The notes beneath the pieces are model-generated. The model was not told where the DNA came from. It worked only from the letters and a program-made list of their open reading frames with translations, and did no database searches. A stretch of DNA of 64,000 nt from Pseudomonas sp. IB20 (GTDB lineage: Bacteria; Pseudomonadota; Gammaproteobacteria; Pseudomonadales; Pseudomonadaceae): the NCBI RefSeq assembly GCF_009707325.1, contig NZ_CP046103.1, positions 4,288,744 through 4,352,743 of the forward strand, written 5' to 3'. This document shows positions 48,773-57,850 of this stretch, in pieces; the stretch's first letter is position 1, and the number at the start of each line of letters is the position of its first letter. Made by a program: the position numbers and the translations under genes.

Positions 48773-49141
48773 TCAACCCTCGCCTTCCTCAACAAACACG
48801 AGCCGATTCCCAAACGGATCACTGATGCTCATCTCCCGCGAGCCCCACGGCGTTTCCTCAACCCCGGGCTTGGCATAACGGTAATCTTTGGCCAGCAACT
48901 GCTGCTGATACGCGTCCACCTCTTGCGCCTGAATCCGCACCGCCGACCCCGGCGAAGCATCGCCATGATGCTCGGACAAATGCAGCACACATTCGCCCAA
49001 CGACACCTGCAAATACAACGGAAAATTCGCCTCGAAGCGATGCTGCCAGTCGACCTTGAACCCGAGGAAGTCGACGTAGAATTCCAACGCTTTGACCTCG
49101 TCGAAAATCCGCAAAATGGGGGTGACTTTTCCTAAGTGCAT
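48773..49141 (-). CDS. VOC-superfamily protein (glyoxalase/bleomycin-resistance type)
   Basis: A 122-residue vicinal-oxygen-chelate protein with two beta-alpha-beta-beta-beta units (PILRIFDEVKALEFYVDFLGFKVDWQHRF, then REMSISDPFGNRLVFVE). It resembles bleomycin-binding proteins in length and dimer type, but metal ligands are not obvious. The ATG at 49141 is chosen because the upstream extension overlaps the deacylase start region and is not homologous. Confidence 0.88.
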   Translation of the reverse strand: MHLGKVTPILRIFDEVKALEFYVDFLGFKVDWQHRFEANFPLYLQVSLGECVLHLSEHHGDASPGSAVRIQAQEVDAYQQQLLAKDYRYAKPGVEETPWGSREMSISDPFGNRLVFVEEGEG

Positions 49142-49170
49142 GGCGACAGCTCCGTGTATGAAAGCGCCCA

Positions 49171-50634
49171 CTATAGAGACGAAAACCCACCACGCAAATC
49201 CCCATTGCGCGCCAGGAATCGCCCCGATCGCTGACCATTGGCCTGCCCATCGCTGTAGCTCAACAACCCGTTGATCCACACGCCATCAATGCCCTGTGCC
49301 GCACGCTGGGGCTCTTTGAAATCCGCCACATCGCGCACACTCAACGGGTCGAACAACACCAGATCAGCCCAATATCCTTCACGAATTTCGCCACGCTCGG
49401 CCAAGCCAAAACGCGCGGCCGACAGCCCGGTCATTTTGTGCACCGCCGTGTGCAGCGGGAACAACCCCACATCTCGGCTGAAATGCCCCAGCACTCTCGG
49501 AAACGCGCCCCACAACCGTGGATGGGGGAACGGGTCTTCCGGCAAACCATCAGACCCGACCATCGACAGCGGATGCGCGAGGATGCGGCGTACATCCGCT
49601 TCATCCATCCCGTAGTACACCGCCCCCGCTGGTTGCAGGCGACGTGCCGCGTCCAGCAGCGAAACCTCCCACTCGGCGGCGATGTCCTGCAAATCGCGCC
49701 CGCCGACTTCCGGGTGTGGCGTCGACCACGTGATGGTGATGCGAAATGCATCGGTGACCTGCTTGAGGTCCAGCGTCGAGGAGCTGGCCGCGTAGGGGTA
49801 GCAATCACAGCCCACTGGATGGTTTTTTGCAGCCAACTCCAGTGATGCCAACAGCTGCGGACTACGCCCCCAGTTCCCTGCGCCCGCACATTTGAGGTGC
49901 GAAATAATCACCGGCACCTGAGCATGTCGGCCAATCAGGAAGGCCTCGTCCATCGCCTCCAGCACCGGTTCAAATTCGCTGCGCAAGTGGGTGGTGTACA
50001 CCGCACCGAAGGCCGTCAGTTCCTCACTGAGTTGCAGCACCTCATCGGTCTCGGCATTGAACGCGCTGGCGTAGGCCAGGCCTGTGGATAAACCCAGAGC
50101 GCCGGCTTCCAGGCTTTCTTGCAACTGCACACGCATGGCGGCGATTTCATTCGGCGTGGCGGTACGGTGCAGATCGTCCATATGGTTGCTGCGCAGCGCT
50201 GTATGGCCGATCAACGCCGCAACGTTGACCGCCGGATGGGCATTTTCCACGCCAGCGCGGTAATCGGCAAAACGCGGGTAAGCAAAGGCCTCACGCTTGC
50301 CCAGCAGGTTCATCGGATCCGGCGGATCTGTGCGCAACGTCACCGGCGAGGCGCTGATGCCGCAGTTGCCGACGATCACCGTGGTCACGCCCTGGCTGAG
50401 CTTGGGCAGCATCTGTGGGTGGCGGATCACCACGGTATCATCGTGGGTGTGCACGTCGATAAAGCCGGGTGCCAAGACGCGGCCATTCGCATCGATTTCA
50501 TGCTCGGCGTGCGCGGTCGCAAGATCGCCGATCGTCTCGATACGCCCGCCGCGCAGCCCTACATCGGCGACGTAGCCCGGCGTGTTGCTGCCATCAATGA
50601 TCAGCGCCTGGCGAATCAGCGTGTCGTACTTCAT
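49171..50634 (-). CDS. N-acyl-D-amino-acid deacylase
   Basis: A 487-residue amidohydrolase-superfamily D-aminoacylase. It removes the acyl group from N-acyl-D-amino acids. Metal ligands are visible in PGFIDVHTHDD (HxH), the bridging Cys of GNCGIS, YTTHLRSE and IISHLKCAG (His each), and the catalytic Asp in GSDGLPED. The ATG at 50634 excludes an 87-codon extension that overlaps the RpiR gene. It follows that regulator by one base, and a GntP transporter is first in the same run, which fits uptake and hydrolysis of D-amino-acid derivatives. Confidence 0.93.
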   Translation of the reverse strand: MKYDTLIRQALIIDGSNTPGYVADVGLRGGRIETIGDLATAHAEHEIDANGRVLAPGFIDVHTHDDTVVIRHPQMLPKLSQGVTTVIVGNCGISASPVTLRTDPPDPMNLLGKREAFAYPRFADYRAGVENAHPAVNVAALIGHTALRSNHMDDLHRTATPNEIAAMRVQLQESLEAGALGLSTGLAYASAFNAETDEVLQLSEELTAFGAVYTTHLRSEFEPVLEAMDEAFLIGRHAQVPVIISHLKCAGAGNWGRSPQLLASLELAAKNHPVGCDCYPYAASSSTLDLKQVTDAFRITITWSTPHPEVGGRDLQDIAAEWEVSLLDAARRLQPAGAVYYGMDEADVRRILAHPLSMVGSDGLPEDPFPHPRLWGAFPRVLGHFSRDVGLFPLHTAVHKMTGLSAARFGLAERGEIREGYWADLVLFDPLSVRDVADFKEPQRAAQGIDGVWINGLLSYSDGQANGQRSGRFLARNGDLRGGFSSL

Positions 50635-50635
50635 A

Positions 50636-51496
50636 TCAATCTCCAAGCGGCAGGCTATCGGGGCCGCCGCGATAATCGTCCAGGGCCAGCTTGATCCGGC
50701 GCAGGCGTTCCTGGTTGTCGTCCGGCATGGCCAGCGCAAGCTCAGTGGCGAGCAGGTCGATGGCCAACAGCATTCCGTAGCGCGCAGCGGTGGGCTTGTA
50801 GATAAAACTGGTTTCGGCCGGTTGCAGCGGCAATAACACGTCCGCCAGCTGAGCCAGCGGTGAATCGGCCAAGGTGATGGCGACGATGGGCGCATCGTAG
50901 TTGCGCGCCAGCCTCACCACGTCCAACAACTCGGGCGTGAGGCCGGAGAGCGAGCAAACAATCAGCGCATGCTCAGGGCCCAAGGTCGCGGCCGTTACAC
51001 GCATCATCACCGGGTCGCGGCAGGCGGCAATCGGGTAATCCAGGCGTACCAACCGCACCTGCAACTCTTCACTGCACAAGCTCGACGGGCCGCCCATGCC
51101 GAATGCATGGATCATCCGCGCCTTGCCCAGCAGGCTGACCGCATCGACGAAACTCGCCTGGTTAAAACCTGACAGGTGCTGGCGCAACGTTAATTCGATA
51201 TCGCTGAGAATCTGCCGATGAAAGGCCGACTGCTCCGGCAACCCAGCAGGGTCCAGAAAGCGGCTGCCCACCCCGCTGGCCTGCGCCAATTGCAGGCGCA
51301 AATCACGCAAGTCGCGGCAACCCACGCTGCGCGCAAAGCGCGACAAGGTCGCCGTGCTGACCTCGGCGCGTTGTGACAACTCTTCCAGGCTGGCCGACGC
51401 AGCAAAGCCCACGTCATCAAGCATCAGCTTGGCGATACGCCCTTCGCCGGCGCTGAAGGAATCCTGGCGGGCGCGGATCTGGTAGAGGATGTCCAT
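50636..51496 (-). CDS. RpiR/MurR-family regulator with SIS domain
   Basis: A 286-residue regulator with an N-terminal helix-turn-helix (ASLEELSQRAEVSTATLSRFARSVGC, about 35-60) and a SIS sugar-isomerase-like effector domain (about 125-260, IHAFGMGGPSSLCSEELQVRL and IVCSLSGLTPE). It lies between the GntP transporter and the deacylase, so it probably controls this operon. The effector may be an N-acyl-D-amino acid or a derivative of a cell-wall sugar. Confidence 0.9.
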   Translation of the reverse strand: MDILYQIRARQDSFSAGEGRIAKLMLDDVGFAASASLEELSQRAEVSTATLSRFARSVGCRDLRDLRLQLAQASGVGSRFLDPAGLPEQSAFHRQILSDIELTLRQHLSGFNQASFVDAVSLLGKARMIHAFGMGGPSSLCSEELQVRLVRLDYPIAACRDPVMMRVTAATLGPEHALIVCSLSGLTPELLDVVRLARNYDAPIVAITLADSPLAQLADVLLPLQPAETSFIYKPTAARYGMLLAIDLLATELALAMPDDNQERLRRIKLALDDYRGGPDSLPLGD

Positions 51497-51522
51497 GGGG
51501 GCTCCGGGTTACAAAATGCAGC

Positions 51523-52872
51523 TCATAAAATAAGAGACAGTCCATACGTAAGACCGAAGGCGACCACCGAAATCAGCGTCTCCAATACGGTCCAGGTCTT
51601 GAAGGTCTGGATCACCGTCATATTGAAGTATTCCTTGATCAGCCAGAAGCCGCCGTCGTTGACGTGGGAAAAGATCACCGAGCCCGCACCGGTAGCCAGC
51701 ACCAATAATTCAGGGTGTGGATAACCCAAGCCCATGGCGACGGGCGCGACCACACCGGACGCCGTCGTCATGGCCACAGTGGCCGAGCCCGTGGCGATGC
51801 GCATCAACGCGGCAAACAACCAGCCCATCACCAGCGGCGACAAGTGAAAGGCATGGGCCAGGCCGAGAATTTCATTGGTCACGCCCGCGTCCACCAGGAT
51901 GCGATTCAAACCGCCGCCCGCGCCCACCAACAAGGTGATGCTGGCGGTCGGGGCGAGGCATTCGTTGGTGAACTTGAGGATCGCTTCGCGGTTGAAACCC
52001 TGGGCCAGGCCCAAGGTCCAGAAGCTCACCAAAGTCGCCACCAAGAGGGCGATTACCGAGTTGCCGATAAACAACAGGAACTGGTTAAAAGTGGTGCCTG
52101 GGGTGGAAATCACATTGGCCCAGCCGCCAATCATCATCAGCACCACCGGCAACAGGATGGTGCCCATGGTCAGCGCAAAGCTCGGCAGACGGGTGCGCGG
52201 TTCGCGGTCGATAAACTGGCGTTCCAGCGGGTTTTCCGCCGGCAGGTGAATGCGCGGCACGATGAACTTGGCGTACAGAGGGCCAGCGATGATCGCCGTG
52301 GGAATACCGATCAGAATCGCATACAGCACGGTCTGCCCCACCGACGCGTTATACGCCAGCACCGCCATCATCGCCGCCGGGTGCGGCGGCACCAGCGCAT
52401 GCACCACCGACAAACCGGCGACCATCGGCAGGCCGACCATCAGGATCGACACCCCAACGCGCCGCGCCACGGTAAAGGCAATCGGTACCAGCAACACAAA
52501 ACCGACCTCGAAAAACAGCGGCAGCCCCACCAGGAAGGCGATACACACCATCGCCCAGTGCGCATTGCGTTCGCCAAAGCGGTTGATCAGCGTGCGCGCC
52601 ACCTGCTCGGCGCCGCCGGACTCGGCCATCATCTTGCCGAGCATGGTGCCCAGCGCCACCACCAGAGCGATATGCCCCAGGGTTTTACCGACACCCGCTT
52701 CGTACGAGCCCATGATGGTGTCCGCCGGCATGCCGGCCATCAGCGCCAGCCCGATGGACACCAAGGTGATGACAATAAACGGGTTGAGTCGATAACGTGC
52801 AATCAGCACGATCAATGCAATGATGGCGATGGCAGCGTATGCCAACAGCCCCAAGCCCAGTGGTGCGGCCAT
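51523..52872 (-). CDS. GntP-family transporter
   Basis: A 449-residue permease of the gluconate:H+ symporter family with about 12-14 hydrophobic helices. Family blocks include GLPLFFEVGFVLLVPIAF, VPPHPAAM and GSVIFSHVNDGGFWL. The linked deacylase suggests that it carries N-acyl-D-amino acids or D-hydroxy acids rather than gluconate. First gene of the three-gene operon. The ATG at 52872 removes a non-homologous extension. Confidence 0.9.
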   Translation of the reverse strand: MAAPLGLGLLAYAAIAIIALIVLIARYRLNPFIVITLVSIGLALMAGMPADTIMGSYEAGVGKTLGHIALVVALGTMLGKMMAESGGAEQVARTLINRFGERNAHWAMVCIAFLVGLPLFFEVGFVLLVPIAFTVARRVGVSILMVGLPMVAGLSVVHALVPPHPAAMMAVLAYNASVGQTVLYAILIGIPTAIIAGPLYAKFIVPRIHLPAENPLERQFIDREPRTRLPSFALTMGTILLPVVLMMIGGWANVISTPGTTFNQFLLFIGNSVIALLVATLVSFWTLGLAQGFNREAILKFTNECLAPTASITLLVGAGGGLNRILVDAGVTNEILGLAHAFHLSPLVMGWLFAALMRIATGSATVAMTTASGVVAPVAMGLGYPHPELLVLATGAGSVIFSHVNDGGFWLIKEYFNMTVIQTFKTWTVLETLISVVAFGLTYGLSLIL

Positions 52873-53120
52873 GCGGTACTCCTTGGAAAGGGTCACGTCG
52901 AATTGGTTGTGAAACTCATAAATCATTACCAAGTTTAATTTTCAATTTTTATGAAAGTAATTTTCGCCCACAGATAAGCGCTGTCGCTTTGGGGCATGCC
53001 CAGCGCCAGCTCATGAAAATCCGGGGGGTGTTCTTACATGAAGTTTTGTTGCGCGCAGAAACTCAACTGCCGGGGCCGAGTCTCAGATGGCAGCCCAACT
53101 TTCGATCAGGAATCCTCACA

Positions 53121-53513
53121 ATGAATCGCAAAACCCTGCTTGTGCCTTTCGCCGCCAGCGCGCTGTTGCTGGCCTTGTGCAGCAACGCTTCGGCCGCCGA
53201 GAATGCGGCGCTGAAAAAATGCATGGACGGCGCCAACACCACCGCCGACATGGTCAATTGCAACGCCAAAGAAGCCAAGGTGCAAGATGAGCGCCTGAAC
53301 AAAGCCTACAAAACTGCCCTCGCCGCCCAGGACGGCGACCGCAAGCAGCAATTGCAGGATGTTCAGCGCCTGTGGATCAAATACCGCGACGCCAATTGCG
53401 CCTTCGCAGGCTCAGCCACTGGCGGCACCATCGACCAAGTCAACGGCGCCGGCTGCCTGCTGGACATGACCCAGACCCGCGCCCAGGAGCTGGAAGACCT
53501 GGTCGGGCCGTAA
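53121..53513 (+). CDS. DUF1311 / LprI-like exported protein
   Basis: A 130-residue protein with a signal peptide (MNRKTLLVPFAASALLLALCSNASA) and a DUF1311 domain with conserved cysteines (C38, C53, then C in ANCAFAG and in GAGCLLDMT). The LprI family includes lysozyme-inhibitor-like proteins; no direct activity is inferred. Its last bases fall in the first copy of a tandem duplication. Confidence 0.88.
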   Translation: MNRKTLLVPFAASALLLALCSNASAAENAALKKCMDGANTTADMVNCNAKEAKVQDERLNKAYKTALAAQDGDRKQQLQDVQRLWIKYRDANCAFAGSATGGTIDQVNGAGCLLDMTQTRAQELEDLVGP

Positions 53514-53596
53514 TCAGTTACTCATGATGCACCCGGGCGCCCAAGCTGGAAGACCTGGTCGGGCCGTAATCAGTTACTCATGATGCACCCGGGCGC
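53488..53596. repeat. Perfect 53-bp tandem duplication at a convergent gene end
   Basis: Copies at 53488-53540 and 53544-53596 are identical and separated by CCA (period 56). Copy 1 contains the DUF1311 stop, copy 2 the SulP stop. Each copy therefore also carries a duplicate of the other gene's end. Confidence 0.95.
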
Positions 53597-55019
53597 GCTT
53601 GAGCAACTTCTTGCAGCGCTCCGACAAATGCAGCACCCGCAGATGTTTCCCCGCCTTGCTGTAACGCTCACGCAGGGTCATCAGCGCGGCAATCGCGGAG
53701 TAGTCGACAAAGCTCAGGTGACGGCAATCCAACGTCACCTCGGCCGGGTCATTGGCCGGGTCGAACTGGTTCAGGAACGGCGTGGTCGAGGCAAAAAACA
53801 GCGTACCGTGCAGGCGATAGAGTTTGCTGCCATCGGCTTCCAGATGCTCATCGGCGTACAACTCACGCGCCTGTTGCCAGGCAAAATTCAGCGCCGCAAT
53901 CACAATGCCGCACAGCACCGCCGTGGCCAGGTCGGTGAACACCGTGATCACCGTCACTGCCAGAATCACCAGCACGTCATTGACCGGCACTTTGTTGATC
54001 ACCCGCAACGACGCCCAAGCGAAGGTCTGCTGCGACACCACAAACATCACCCCCACCAGCGCCGCCAGCGGAATCCGCTCAATCAGCGACGACAGAAACA
54101 GAATGAACAGCAGGATCATCACCCCGGCAAACACCCCGGAGAAGCGCCCGCGCCCGCCGGAGCTCAAGTTGATCACGGTTTGCCCGATCATCGCGCAACC
54201 GCCCATGCCACCGAACAGGCCCGAGACCATATTCGCCGCGCCCAACGCGACGCTTTCGCGGTCGGGGTAGCCACGGGTCTCGGTGATTTCGTCGGTAAGG
54301 TTCAGGGTCAGCAGGGTTTCCAGCAGGCCAACCATCGCCATCAGGAACGCATAGGGCGCGATGATGCCCAGGGTTTCCAAAGTCCAGGGGATTTGCGGCA
54401 GTGCGAAGGTTGGCAGGCCGCCGGCGATGTGGGCCATGTCGCCCAACGTCCGGGTCGGCAGGCCGAGCAGGTACACCGCCAGGCCAACGCCGAGGATCGC
54501 CACCAAGGCGGGCGGCACGGCGCGGGTCAGGCGCGGCAGCAGGTAGACAATCGCCATGGTCGCCGCGACCAGGCCGGTCATCACGTATAACGGTGTGCCG
54601 CTGAGCCAGCTTTCACCGCTTTTGAAATGCTCCAGTTGCGCCAAAGCGATGATAATCGCCAGGCCGTTGACGAAGCCGAGCATCACCGAGTGCGGCACCA
54701 TGCGCACCAGCTTGCCCAGGCGCAGCAGGCCGAACGCAATCATGATCAGCCCGCCGAGCAATACCGTCGCGAGCAAGTACTCCACGCCGTGTTGCACCAC
54801 CAGTGCGACGATCACCACCGCCATCGAGCCGGCCGCGCCGGAGACCATGCCGGGCCGGCCGCCGAACAATGCAGTGAGCGTGCAAATGATAAAGGCGCCG
54901 TAGAGCCCCATCAGCGGGTTGAGGTGGGCGACCAAGGCGAAGGCGATGCATTCGGGCAGCAGAGCAAAAGACGTGGTGAGGCCGGCCAGGGCATCGGCGC
55001 GCAGACGGGTGAGGTTCAT
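53574..55019 (-). CDS. SulP-family anion transporter with STAS domain
   Basis: A 481-residue SLC26/SulP permease: about 11-12 transmembrane helices in the first 390 residues (DALAGLTTSFALLPECIAFALVA at the start, MGGCAMIGQTVINLSSGGRGR in the middle) and a C-terminal STAS domain (TLDCRHLSFVDYSAIAALMTL). Substrate could be sulfate, bicarbonate or a dicarboxylate. The ATG at 55019 removes 106 codons of upstream frame that run through a repeat. Confidence 0.9.
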   Translation of the reverse strand: MNLTRLRADALAGLTTSFALLPECIAFALVAHLNPLMGLYGAFIICTLTALFGGRPGMVSGAAGSMAVVIVALVVQHGVEYLLATVLLGGLIMIAFGLLRLGKLVRMVPHSVMLGFVNGLAIIIALAQLEHFKSGESWLSGTPLYVMTGLVAATMAIVYLLPRLTRAVPPALVAILGVGLAVYLLGLPTRTLGDMAHIAGGLPTFALPQIPWTLETLGIIAPYAFLMAMVGLLETLLTLNLTDEITETRGYPDRESVALGAANMVSGLFGGMGGCAMIGQTVINLSSGGRGRFSGVFAGVMILLFILFLSSLIERIPLAALVGVMFVVSQQTFAWASLRVINKVPVNDVLVILAVTVITVFTDLATAVLCGIVIAALNFAWQQARELYADEHLEADGSKLYRLHGTLFFASTTPFLNQFDPANDPAEVTLDCRHLSFVDYSAIAALMTLRERYSKAGKHLRVLHLSERCKKLLKRARVHHE

Positions 55020-55118
55020 GAGGTACCAGGGCGTTGCGGGGAATAAGGCGGGGAATGGTACGGAATTGCGGTGGGCGGGGCCAGTAATGTGTAACAACAA
55101 GTGAACCGAGTTGCCGCT

Positions 55119-55206
55119 ATCGCAGCATAGGTATCTACGCAACTTTTTGTGGCTTAAGGGACTAGCAGCCATCACCCAAATAACGGATATGTACCCAGCG
55201 GCCCCG
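55119..55206. repeat. Second copy of the 3-kb dispersed repeat, inner block inverted
   Basis: The outer block (55119-55152) matches 3044-3079 in the same orientation. The inner block (55174-55206) is the reverse complement of 3099-3130 with about one mismatch. Confidence 0.7.
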
Positions 55207-55212
55207 TGAAAA

Positions 55213-56106
55213 TCACACCATTTCGTTGCAAATCCACTCCACCACCGACGTCCGCTTCGGCGCCCAGCCCAGCAGTTCACGGGCATGCTTGCCACGTACA
55301 CGGCTGTTGGAACCCAGGCCATAGTTGGCCATTTCATAGCCCCACTCGGCTTCAGCCTCGGCCAACGACCAATCCTGTGGTTGGCCCAGTTTCAGCGCTT
55401 GGGCGATGGCGGTGGTCATGTCGACAAATGCCGCTTCGCTGCTTTCCACAAAGTAGAAAGTGCCCGGCACATTCTTCTCAAGTGCCAGCAGGTACAGCGC
55501 CACCACGTCTTCAATGTGCACGTTGGACCAGATGTTCTGCCCAGTGCCCACATGCCGTACCACGCCACTTTTGCGCGCCTGCTTGAGCAGTCGCGGCAAT
55601 TGCACGCTGTCACGCTTCACGCCCAAGCTGTGGCCGTAGATCAGCGTGTTGCAGATCACCGCCGAATTCACGCCGTCTTGGGCGGCCGCCAGGATCAGGT
55701 TGTCGATGGCCACACGCGCGGCCTTATCGACGGTCGGCGCCGGCAAGTTGTCTTCGAAGTAGATGACATCACTGGCCTTACCGCCCGATGCATCACCAAC
55801 GATGCTCGAACCACTGGTGTGCAGGAACGGCTTGTTCGAACCTTTCAACGCAGCCAGCAAGGTCTCCACTGCAGCCCGATGGTCGCTGCTGGCGGCGTTG
55901 ATCACCGCATCAGCCTTCGAAGCCTGCTCGGTCAACACGGCTGCGTCGTCCAGGGTGCCGATCACCGGAGTGATGCCCAGGGCGGTCATTTCAGCGGCCT
56001 GCTCGGCGCTGCGCACCAGGCCGGTAACGCTATGGCCAGCCTTGACCAGGCCGGTGGCAATGGAACCGCCGATAAACCCTGCTGCGCCGGTAACGAATAC
56101 GTTCAT
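55213..56106 (-). CDS. NAD-dependent epimerase/dehydratase family protein
   Basis: A 297-residue extended-SDR protein. The cofactor motif TGAAGFIGG is at 6-14; ASSDHRAAVE, TSGSSIVGD and a later NTLIYGHSLG follow. The catalytic YxxxK is not clear; the family includes atypical members that act as oxidoreductases on small carbonyl compounds. It lies downstream of a LysR gene on the same strand, which may regulate it. Confidence 0.85.
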   Translation of the reverse strand: MNVFVTGAAGFIGGSIATGLVKAGHSVTGLVRSAEQAAEMTALGITPVIGTLDDAAVLTEQASKADAVINAASSDHRAAVETLLAALKGSNKPFLHTSGSSIVGDASGGKASDVIYFEDNLPAPTVDKAARVAIDNLILAAAQDGVNSAVICNTLIYGHSLGVKRDSVQLPRLLKQARKSGVVRHVGTGQNIWSNVHIEDVVALYLLALEKNVPGTFYFVESSEAAFVDMTTAIAQALKLGQPQDWSLAEAEAEWGYEMANYGLGSNSRVRGKHARELLGWAPKRTSVVEWICNEMV

Positions 56107-56209
56107 GGAGTGTGCTCCTGACTGGGTAAGTGATGCGTCCAGTATCGAGGCCCCATCCCTGTCGAATAAGACCCTGTTGCCCAATTCAATCTTGCGCACA
56201 GATCACGAA

Positions 56210-57106
56210 TCAGCAGGCATACCGCGCCAGCTTGGCCTGAATGAAGTCCAGGAAGCACTGGATGCGCAGCGCCAACTGCGAGTTGCGGTAGAACACCGCG
56301 TGGATCGGCTGGCGATAGCCACTGTTGAACGCCTCCAGCACCGGCACCAGGCGCCCGGCGTTGATGTCTTCGACCGTCATAAAGTTCGACAGGCAGCCAA
56401 TGCCCTGCCCTTCCAACGCCAACTGGCGCAGGGTTTCGCCGCTGGAGGCGGCGATGCTCGGCTGGATCAGCCACCGGTCGCCTTCCACATGGCGCAGCGG
56501 CCAATGGTTGAGGGTTTCAGTTTGGGTGAAGCCGAGCAACGTGTGGTCCGCCAATTCGGCAACCGTGGTGGGCGTGCCGTATTGCTTGAGGTAGTCGGGG
56601 CTGGCGAGGATATGCAGCGGCGTACAGCCCAGGGAACGGGCGTGCAATGTGGAGTCGGCGAGCGCGCCGATGCGAATGGCAATGTCGGTGCTCTGTTCCA
56701 GCAGGTCGATGATCAAGTCATCGCTGTTCAGCTCCAGCTGTATTTCGGGGTAGAGGCTGCGGAACTCGGCAATGTACGGCACGATCCCGTGCAGCATGAA
56801 CGGCACGGCGGCATTGATGCGCAGGCGCCCGGCCGGGTTTTTCTGGCGCGACGACAGGCGTTCTTCCAAGTCATCCATCTGCGCCAGGATCACCTTGGCC
56901 TGCTCGAAGAAGTACTTGCCCTCTTCGGTCAGGTCCATGCGCCGCGTGGTGCGGTTGATCAGTGTGGTGTCGAGCTTGGCTTCCAGGCGCGACAAGGTGC
57001 GGCTGACCGCCGAGGGCGTCTGCCCGACCTGCTCCGCCGCGGCGGAAATCGAGCCGCACTCAATCACGCTGACGAAGATCTGTAACTCATCGGATCGGGC
57101 TTTCAC
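56210..57106 (-). CDS. LysR-family regulator
   Basis: A 298-residue LysR protein with an N-terminal helix-turn-helix (FVSVIECGSISAAAEQVGQTPSAVSRTLSRLEAKL, about 11-45) of the CrgA/DsdC-like group. The start is GTG at 57106 with AAGGAC upstream. It lies between a quinone reductase gene (31 bp upstream) and an epimerase-like gene (103 bp downstream), all minus strand. It may be co-transcribed with them and control them. Confidence 0.88.
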   Translation of the reverse strand: MKARSDELQIFVSVIECGSISAAAEQVGQTPSAVSRTLSRLEAKLDTTLINRTTRRMDLTEEGKYFFEQAKVILAQMDDLEERLSSRQKNPAGRLRINAAVPFMLHGIVPYIAEFRSLYPEIQLELNSDDLIIDLLEQSTDIAIRIGALADSTLHARSLGCTPLHILASPDYLKQYGTPTTVAELADHTLLGFTQTETLNHWPLRHVEGDRWLIQPSIAASSGETLRQLALEGQGIGCLSNFMTVEDINAGRLVPVLEAFNSGYRQPIHAVFYRNSQLALRIQCFLDFIQAKLARYAC

Positions 57107-57137
57107 AGGCTGTCCTTCTTGATCGGTGGGTAGCAGC

Positions 57138-57728
57138 TTACACCGGCAGGTTAAACACCTGCGCCAGATGCTGCTGGTAGCGCGCCACGTCAGCCTCGAT
57201 GGCCGGGCGTTTCATCACGTCCACGCACAGGAAGGTCGGCAGGCTGGTCATGCCGAGAAACTCGTTGGCCTTGTGGAACGGGAAGTACACCGCGTCCACG
57301 CCCTTGGCTTCGAAGAAGTCGGTGGGGGCGTCGAAGGCTTGCTGCGGCGCGTTCCAGGTCAGCGACAGCATGTATTGCTTGCCCTGAATGAGGCCGCCGC
57401 TGCCGTACTTTTGCGACGAATCGGAACGCGTGCGGCCATCGCTGGCATACAGGCTGCCGTGGCCTTCGGTGAAGACTTCGTCGATGTACTTTTTGACGAT
57501 CCATGGCGCGCCCATCCACCAGCCGGGCATTTGATAGATGATCACATCAGCCCAGAGGAATTTGGCCACTTCTTCGGCCACGTCGTAGCCTTCGTCGATG
57601 TGGGTAACGTTGACGTCGATGCCGCCACGGTCGAGCACGGCCACGGCGGCGTCATGCAAGGTGGTGTTGTAACGGCCGTCGGAGTGGGCGAATTGCTTGC
57701 CGCCGTTCAGCAGGAGTACTTTTTTCAT
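57138..57728 (-). CDS. mdaB: NAD(P)H:quinone oxidoreductase, MdaB family
   Basis: A 196-residue flavodoxin-like quinone reductase. The flavin loop LNGGKQFAHSDGRYN is at 7-21 and the family block YQMPGWWMGAPWIVKKYIDEVF at about 77-98. It performs a two-electron reduction of quinones and protects against oxidative stress. The ATG at 57728 has a GGAGG-like site; a 16-codon extension is discarded. A LysR gene follows. Confidence 0.9.
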   Translation of the reverse strand: MKKVLLLNGGKQFAHSDGRYNTTLHDAAVAVLDRGGIDVNVTHIDEGYDVAEEVAKFLWADVIIYQMPGWWMGAPWIVKKYIDEVFTEGHGSLYASDGRTRSDSSQKYGSGGLIQGKQYMLSLTWNAPQQAFDAPTDFFEAKGVDAVYFPFHKANEFLGMTSLPTFLCVDVMKRPAIEADVARYQQHLAQVFNLPV

Positions 57729-57850
57729 GGGAGGTATCCAGAGGGTTGAAAATATCTGCCGGCAGGCTATCGACATTCAACCCTGTGAATAAGCAGCGGT
57801 GCGGCAAAATACATTTGACCAAAACGCACGAATAACGCCGTACTCTTGCC

